NCBI GenBank assembly: GCA_010030955.1
Contig: RHBP01000074.1
Coordinates: 1 to 8,241, forward strand
Direction of reading: 5' to 3'
Length of the DNA: 8,241 bases
DNA from: Synechococcaceae bacterium WBB_10_009
GTDB lineage: Bacteria; Cyanobacteriota; Cyanobacteriia; PCC-6307; Cyanobiaceae
The notes below the pieces were generated by a model. The model worked only from the letters and a program-made list of their open reading frames with translations. It did not search any database and had not been told where the DNA came from. The translations under genes were made by a program, and so were the position numbers. Every line of letters starts with the position of its first letter. The stretch's first letter is position 1. Of this stretch, positions 5,509-8,241 are shown piece after piece.

Positions 5509-6752
5509 GCGGCGGGCAGCCGGTAGCGGCTGATGATCCGTTGGGCGAAGGCGGGGATGTGGGCCTCCACCTTTTCGGGGTGGTGGCGCCGCAGCCACAG
5601 GGCATTGCGGGTGAAGTGGGAGTCGATCGAAAAGCGGCCGTACTCCAGCCCCTGGGGGCCGAAGCGCTGCACCACACAGCCGATCAGATTGGCCAACCAG
5701 AGCGGAAGCTTCACCGCCTTGTCGTAGGCCTCGATGCCCTGCTGCACGGCGGCCTGGCGGTTGCCGCGGGAGGTCACCGGCGCCACCTCCAGTTCGGCCT
5801 CCACCAGATCGAGCAGCTCCTGGCCGCGGGGGTTGCGCACGGTGAGCCATTGGCGCCCGAACGTCGCCCCCATGTAGCCCACCACCAGGTCGGCGCCGGC
5901 GTTGGTGTAGTCGAAGCAGCTCAGGCAGCTGGGGGCAAACACATCCTTGAGCTTGGGGGTGTCAAGGCCGAAGAACGGCACCGTCTCCTCACGGCCATCG
6001 CTGTGGCGGAAGTGAATGCGGAAGTCCTGCATGAACTCGTAGTGCACCACCGTCTCCGGGGAGCTCACGGTGCTCTCCAGGAAGGTCTGCAGGCCCTGGC
6101 GCGACACGTTGTCGACGCAGGGCAACCCCAACACATACAGCTGATCCAGCGGCAGGGTGGGCTCCACGGCCCGCAGGGCCTGCACCTGGCAGCCCACACC
6201 GATGGCCAGCAGCCGGCGGATGCCGCTGCCCGGCAACTGCTCCAGCACCTCCAAATTGGGCGACAGGGTGGGTTTGTTGACCCGGGCGCTGAGCACCTCC
6301 TCGGGGGTGCGGGCCAGGCGCGGCACCGGCGTGAAGCGATCCCCCTCGCTCTGCCCCACGCAGAGAACCGCATCCACCAGGCCGGTTTCCAGCGCACGCA
6401 CGCCGATGCGGCTGACGATGCCCGTCCACTGGGCGCCGGCGATGGGCTGCCGCAGGCGGGCGGTGAGCATCCGCTGCTGCACCCCGAAATAGAGCTCGTC
6501 CTCGTTGTCGAGGTCGCGGCTGCGGCCGTGGGCCGCGGTTTCCATCGCCTCAAAGCGCTGGTGCAGAAAGGCGCAGCTCCGCTTCACGTAGGCCACCCAG
6601 CGGCTGTCGCAGAGGCCGCACTGGCTGCAGAGATCCTTGGCGGGATACACGCTGCCCTTGGCCAGGGGCCGCGCCCGCTCGTGGGGGGCCGGCGGCGGCG
6701 ATGCCGGCGATCCCTGGGATCCCGAGGCGGCGGCGGTGGGGGCGGAGGTCAA
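5505..6752 (-). CDS. bciB: Divinyl (proto)chlorophyllide a 8-vinyl reductase, ferredoxin-dependent BciB type (FrhB family)
   Basis: Reduces the 8-vinyl group of divinyl (proto)chlorophyllide to ethyl, giving monovinyl chlorophyll; family members are flavin and iron-sulfur proteins using reduced ferredoxin. Predicted 415 aa from TTG at 6752. It resembles cyanobacterial Slr1923 throughout, from memory of that protein. LCSQCGLCDS is at ~41-50 (Cys42, 45, 48), followed by Cys60. HGRSRDLDNEDELYFGV is at ~75-91, ARVNKPTLSPNLEVL at ~156-170 and IGVGCQVQALRAVE at ~184-197. GLPCVDNVSRQGLQTFLE is at ~209-226, VHYEFMQDF at ~236-244 and FAPSCLSCFDY at ~272-282 (Cys276, 279). The conserved cysteines are the likely cluster ligands. 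Plant 7-hydroxymethyl chlorophyll a reductase is a homologue, so an alternative tetrapyrrole substrate is possible. The start is uncertain: no ATG or GTG lies near the conserved start; TTG 6752 fits best. An ATG at 6872 would add 40 residues and face the LCP start. Its stop overlaps the malQ start. Confidence 0.85.
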   Translation of the reverse strand: MTSAPTAAASGSQGSPASPPPAPHERARPLAKGSVYPAKDLCSQCGLCDSRWVAYVKRSCAFLHQRFEAMETAAHGRSRDLDNEDELYFGVQQRMLTARLRQPIAGAQWTGIVSRIGVRALETGLVDAVLCVGQSEGDRFTPVPRLARTPEEVLSARVNKPTLSPNLEVLEQLPGSGIRRLLAIGVGCQVQALRAVEPTLPLDQLYVLGLPCVDNVSRQGLQTFLESTVSSPETVVHYEFMQDFRIHFRHSDGREETVPFFGLDTPKLKDVFAPSCLSCFDYTNAGADLVVGYMGATFGRQWLTVRNPRGQELLDLVEAELEVAPVTSRGNRQAAVQQGIEAYDKAVKLPLWLANLIGCVVQRFGPQGLEYGRFSIDSHFTRNALWLRRHHPEKVEAHIPAFAQRIISRYRLPAA

Positions 6753-6870
6753 AGGCGGCGGGCCGGCGGGCGGTACCGATGGATCACAACCTATCGGCCA
6801 CCGGCGCGGCCGGGCGTCCAAACCCACGGGCCTACGACAAAGTGGGGGCCATCTGCAGGGTTCTGCGTCC
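6753..6870. promoter_or_regulatory. Divergent promoter region between bciB and the LCP gene
   Basis: This 118-bp spacer must hold the promoters for both genes if bciB starts at the TTG at 6752. I see no clear -35/-10 pair on either strand and no strong inverted repeat. The central part (about 6777-6800 and 6832-6845) is locally less GC-rich, the likeliest place for promoter elements. Confidence 0.3.
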
Positions 6871-7860
6871 ATGGCCGCCGGCCGCTCCCCCCACCCGCGC
6901 AGCGCCCGGCAACGGGCCGCCCTCCGGCTGCTGGCGGCGGGTTGCGGCCTGGTGGGGGGCCTGACCCTGCTGGGGCTGGTGTGGCCCCCGAGCGACCGGG
7001 CCGTGCGCGAACAGGCCAGTGGCGCCACCACCGCCGCCAACCTGGCCGACCTGCCCAGCCGGGCGATCACGGTGCTGTTGATCGGCTCCGATGCCGACCG
7101 CCGCGGTGCCCCCACCAACCAGGCGGCCCCGCCGGGGCCCGCCAACAGCGACGCCCTGATGCTGGTGCGGGTGGATCCCCAGGGGCCGCTGCAGGTGCTG
7201 AGCCTGCCGGTGGAAACGGCGGTGCGCTTGCCGGGCGACAGGCAACCGGTGGCCCTGGGCTCCCTTTACCGCCGCGGCGGCCCGGCCCTGGTGGCGGGGG
7301 CGGTGGCGGAGCTGGTGCAGCTGCCCGATGGCCAGCCCGACCGCTACCTGGTGCTGCCCCGCAGCGCCCTGCGGGAGCTGGTGGATGGGCTCGGGCGGGT
7401 GGAGCTCGCCCCCGACCGCAGCATGCGCTACGAGGACAAATCCCAGCGCTACCGCATCCAGCTGGAGGGGGGCCTACAGGTGATCGATGGCCGCCAGATG
7501 GAGCAGCTGCTGCGCTTCAAAGACGAGCAGGAGGGCGAGCCGCGCCGCCGCGACCGCCAGCAGATGGCCGTGGACAGCATCCTGCGCCAGATGGGGCAGA
7601 GCCAACAGCTGCAGCAGCTGCCGGACCTGCTGGCCCGCCTGCAGAACCAGGTGGACACCAACCTCACCCAGGGCGAGGCCCTGAGCCTGCTGGCGGCCAC
7701 GCTGCAGCAGAGCAGCCCCGTGCGCTTCAGCGCCCTGCCCCTGAAACCGGCGCCCCAGAAAACCCCGACCCAGACCCCCACCAAGCCCCGCCGGGCCGCC
7801 GCAGAGCCCCTGCGCCAGCTGGACACCGCCGCCGGCCAGCGCTGGCCAGAAGGGGGCTAA
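6871..7860 (+). CDS. LytR-CpsA-Psr (LCP) family membrane protein
   Basis: LCP proteins attach polyprenyl-phosphate-linked glycopolymers to the cell envelope; older annotations call them cell-envelope-related transcriptional attenuators. Predicted 329 aa. A basic N-terminus is followed by one transmembrane helix at ~18-38, which places the rest outside the cytoplasmic membrane. The LCP domain runs from ~65 to ~240. It starts with ITVLLIGSDADRRG (66-79) and NSDALMLVRVDP (92-103). VLSLPVETAVRLPG follows at 109-122, then SLYRRGGPALV (131-141) and YLVLPRSALRELVDGLGRVEL (159-179). The C-terminal motifs are VIDGRQMEQLLRFKDEQ (204-220) and RRRDRQQ (225-231). The usual PRDT motif reads PVET at 113-116, so one normally conserved Arg is missing while the C-terminal Arg/Asp motifs remain. 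A Pro/Lys/Thr-rich tail (~290-310) ends the protein. ATG 6871 is chosen because it precedes the membrane anchor directly; the frame is open further upstream but runs into bciB. Family call good, substrate unknown. Confidence 0.82.
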   Translation: MAAGRSPHPRSARQRAALRLLAAGCGLVGGLTLLGLVWPPSDRAVREQASGATTAANLADLPSRAITVLLIGSDADRRGAPTNQAAPPGPANSDALMLVRVDPQGPLQVLSLPVETAVRLPGDRQPVALGSLYRRGGPALVAGAVAELVQLPDGQPDRYLVLPRSALRELVDGLGRVELAPDRSMRYEDKSQRYRIQLEGGLQVIDGRQMEQLLRFKDEQEGEPRRRDRQQMAVDSILRQMGQSQQLQQLPDLLARLQNQVDTNLTQGEALSLLAATLQQSSPVRFSALPLKPAPQKTPTQTPTKPRRAAAEPLRQLDTAAGQRWPEGG

Positions 7861-7872
7861 TCAGCAATCTTT

Positions 7873-7894
7873 CCCCAGGCTGAACAGCCCGGGG
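7873..7894 (+). other. Imperfect GC-rich hairpin after the LCP gene
   Basis: CCCCAGGCT and AGCCCGGGG can pair around a GAAC loop with one A-C mismatch, 12 bp after the LCP stop. There is no T-run after it on the plus strand, so an intrinsic terminator is not supported. It may protect the 3' end of the LCP mRNA or be chance. Confidence 0.25.
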
Positions 7895-7907
7895 ACCAGG
7901 TGGCTTC

Positions 7908-7913
7908 TACGAT
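7908..7913 (+). promoter_or_regulatory. Candidate -10 element of prs
   Basis: TACGAT matches the TANNNT -10 pattern and lies 30 bp before the prs GTG, which would leave a short leader. I see no matching -35 element at the usual distance, as is common in cyanobacterial promoters. Confidence 0.3.
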
Positions 7914-7943
7914 CGGGTCACCCTGTTCGCGCCAGCGGCCGTC

Positions 7944-8241
7944 GTGACCAGCTTCCTGACCGCAGAACGGGTGGAACAGGCACCAACGGCCCACGACACC
8001 CGCCGCCTGCGGCTGTTCAGCGGCACCTCCAACCAGGCCCTGGCCCGCGAGATCGGCGCCTACCTGGGGGTGCCCGATGGCCCCCGGGTGATCAAACGCT
8101 TCGCCGACGGCGAGCTCTACATCCAGATCCAGGAATCAATTCGCGGCTGCGATGTGTTCCTGATCCAGCCCACCTGCGCTCCGGTGAACGATCACCTGAT
8201 GGAGCTGCTGATCATGGTGGACGCCTGCAAGCGGGCCTCGG
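7944..8241 (+). CDS. prs: Ribose-phosphate pyrophosphokinase (PRPP synthetase), 5' part
   Basis: Makes 5-phosphoribosyl 1-diphosphate from ribose 5-phosphate and ATP for purine, pyrimidine, histidine, tryptophan and NAD synthesis in the cytoplasm. Only the first 99 codons are present; the window edge cuts the gene, so this is not a truncation in the genome. Diagnostic segments are LRLFSGTSNQALAREIGAYL (~22-41), VIKRFADGELYIQIQESIRG (~49-68) and CDVFLIQPTCAPVNDHLMEL (~69-88), followed by LIMVDACKRAS. The PRPP-binding loop and the later catalytic flexible loop lie beyond the edge. The GTG at 7944 is the only start in frame near the conserved region. It has no obvious ribosome binding site. The ~18-residue lead before the conserved core is normal for picocyanobacterial Prs. 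It is preceded by an 83-bp spacer with a possible own promoter. Confidence 0.95.
   Translation, partial: MTSFLTAERVEQAPTAHDTRRLRLFSGTSNQALAREIGAYLGVPDGPRVIKRFADGELYIQIQESIRGCDVFLIQPTCAPVNDHLMELLIMVDACKRAS

Noticed and set aside
4207..5526. 439-codon plus-strand open frame
   Set aside because: Exact antisense of malQ, which has all catalytic motifs of GH77; composition is that of a shadow frame.
5509..5850. 114-residue N-terminal extension of MalQ
   Set aside because: This stretch is antisense-free but lies inside bciB in another frame, is Arg/Gly/Pro-rich, and the conserved MalQ start follows the GTG at 5508 directly.
5541..7883. Very long plus-strand open frame opposite malQ/bciB that ends after the LCP gene
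   Set aside because: It is antisense to bciB, whose product matches a known family along its length, and is out of frame with the LCP protein. The product is low-complexity Ala/Gly/Pro/Arg, typical of GC-rich shadow frames.
7873..7894. Rho-independent terminator after the LCP gene
   Set aside because: The stem has a mismatch and no T-run follows on the plus strand; kept only as a weak hairpin.

Overview
The window looks like a chromosomal segment of a GC-rich picocyanobacterium of the Cyanobium / marine-estuarine Synechococcus type. The evidence is a BciB-type divinyl (proto)chlorophyllide 8-vinyl reductase, a cyanobacterial group-2 sigma-70 factor, a picocyanobacterial-style ribose-phosphate pyrophosphokinase start, very high G/C at third codon positions and tightly packed genes. 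This placement comes from recognising protein families, not from a database search. I see no insertion sequence, CRISPR array, tRNA, rRNA or phage module. Most of the window is ordinary housekeeping and photosynthesis-related core genome.

Layout. (1) 65-751, minus strand: a parvulin-like peptidyl-prolyl isomerase without a visible signal peptide, probably the first gene of an operon leaving the window to the left. (2) 755-1251: a visibly less GC-rich spacer. Two short coding-like stretches lie there on the plus strand in different frames: a single transmembrane segment (from 836) and a coiled-coil protein (957-1223). They may be one frameshifted gene. (3) 1252-2244, minus: a group-2 sigma-70-family factor. 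(4) 2245-2337: a 93-bp divergent spacer with three consecutive inverted repeats and one alternative pairing. (5) 2338-3090 and 3090-4058, plus: an RsuA/RluB-type rRNA pseudouridine synthase and a RodZ-like helix-turn-helix membrane protein, joined by a TGATG stop/start overlap. (6) 4006-5508, minus: 4-alpha-glucanotransferase (malQ), whose 3' end overlaps the rodZ-like gene tail to tail by 53 bp. (7) 5505-6752, minus: bciB, directly upstream of malQ and joined to it by a 4-bp GTGA overlap. (8) 6871-7860, plus: a LytR-CpsA-Psr (LCP) family membrane protein, divergent from bciB. (9) 7944-8241, plus: the first 99 codons of prs, cut by the window edge.

Functionally the window mixes transcription control (sigma factor), ribosome maturation (pseudouridine synthase), cell shape and envelope (RodZ-like, LCP), alpha-glucan turnover (MalQ), chlorophyll synthesis (BciB) and nucleotide precursor supply (Prs). 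Two pairs look translationally coupled: pseudouridine synthase with the RodZ-like gene, and bciB with malQ.

I did not find a convincing undescribed multi-gene system. The points most worth a second look are the hairpin-rich spacer between the sigma factor and the pseudouridine synthase, the frame switch at 836-1223, the altered -35-recognition helix of the sigma factor, and the PVET-for-PRDT change in the LCP protein.
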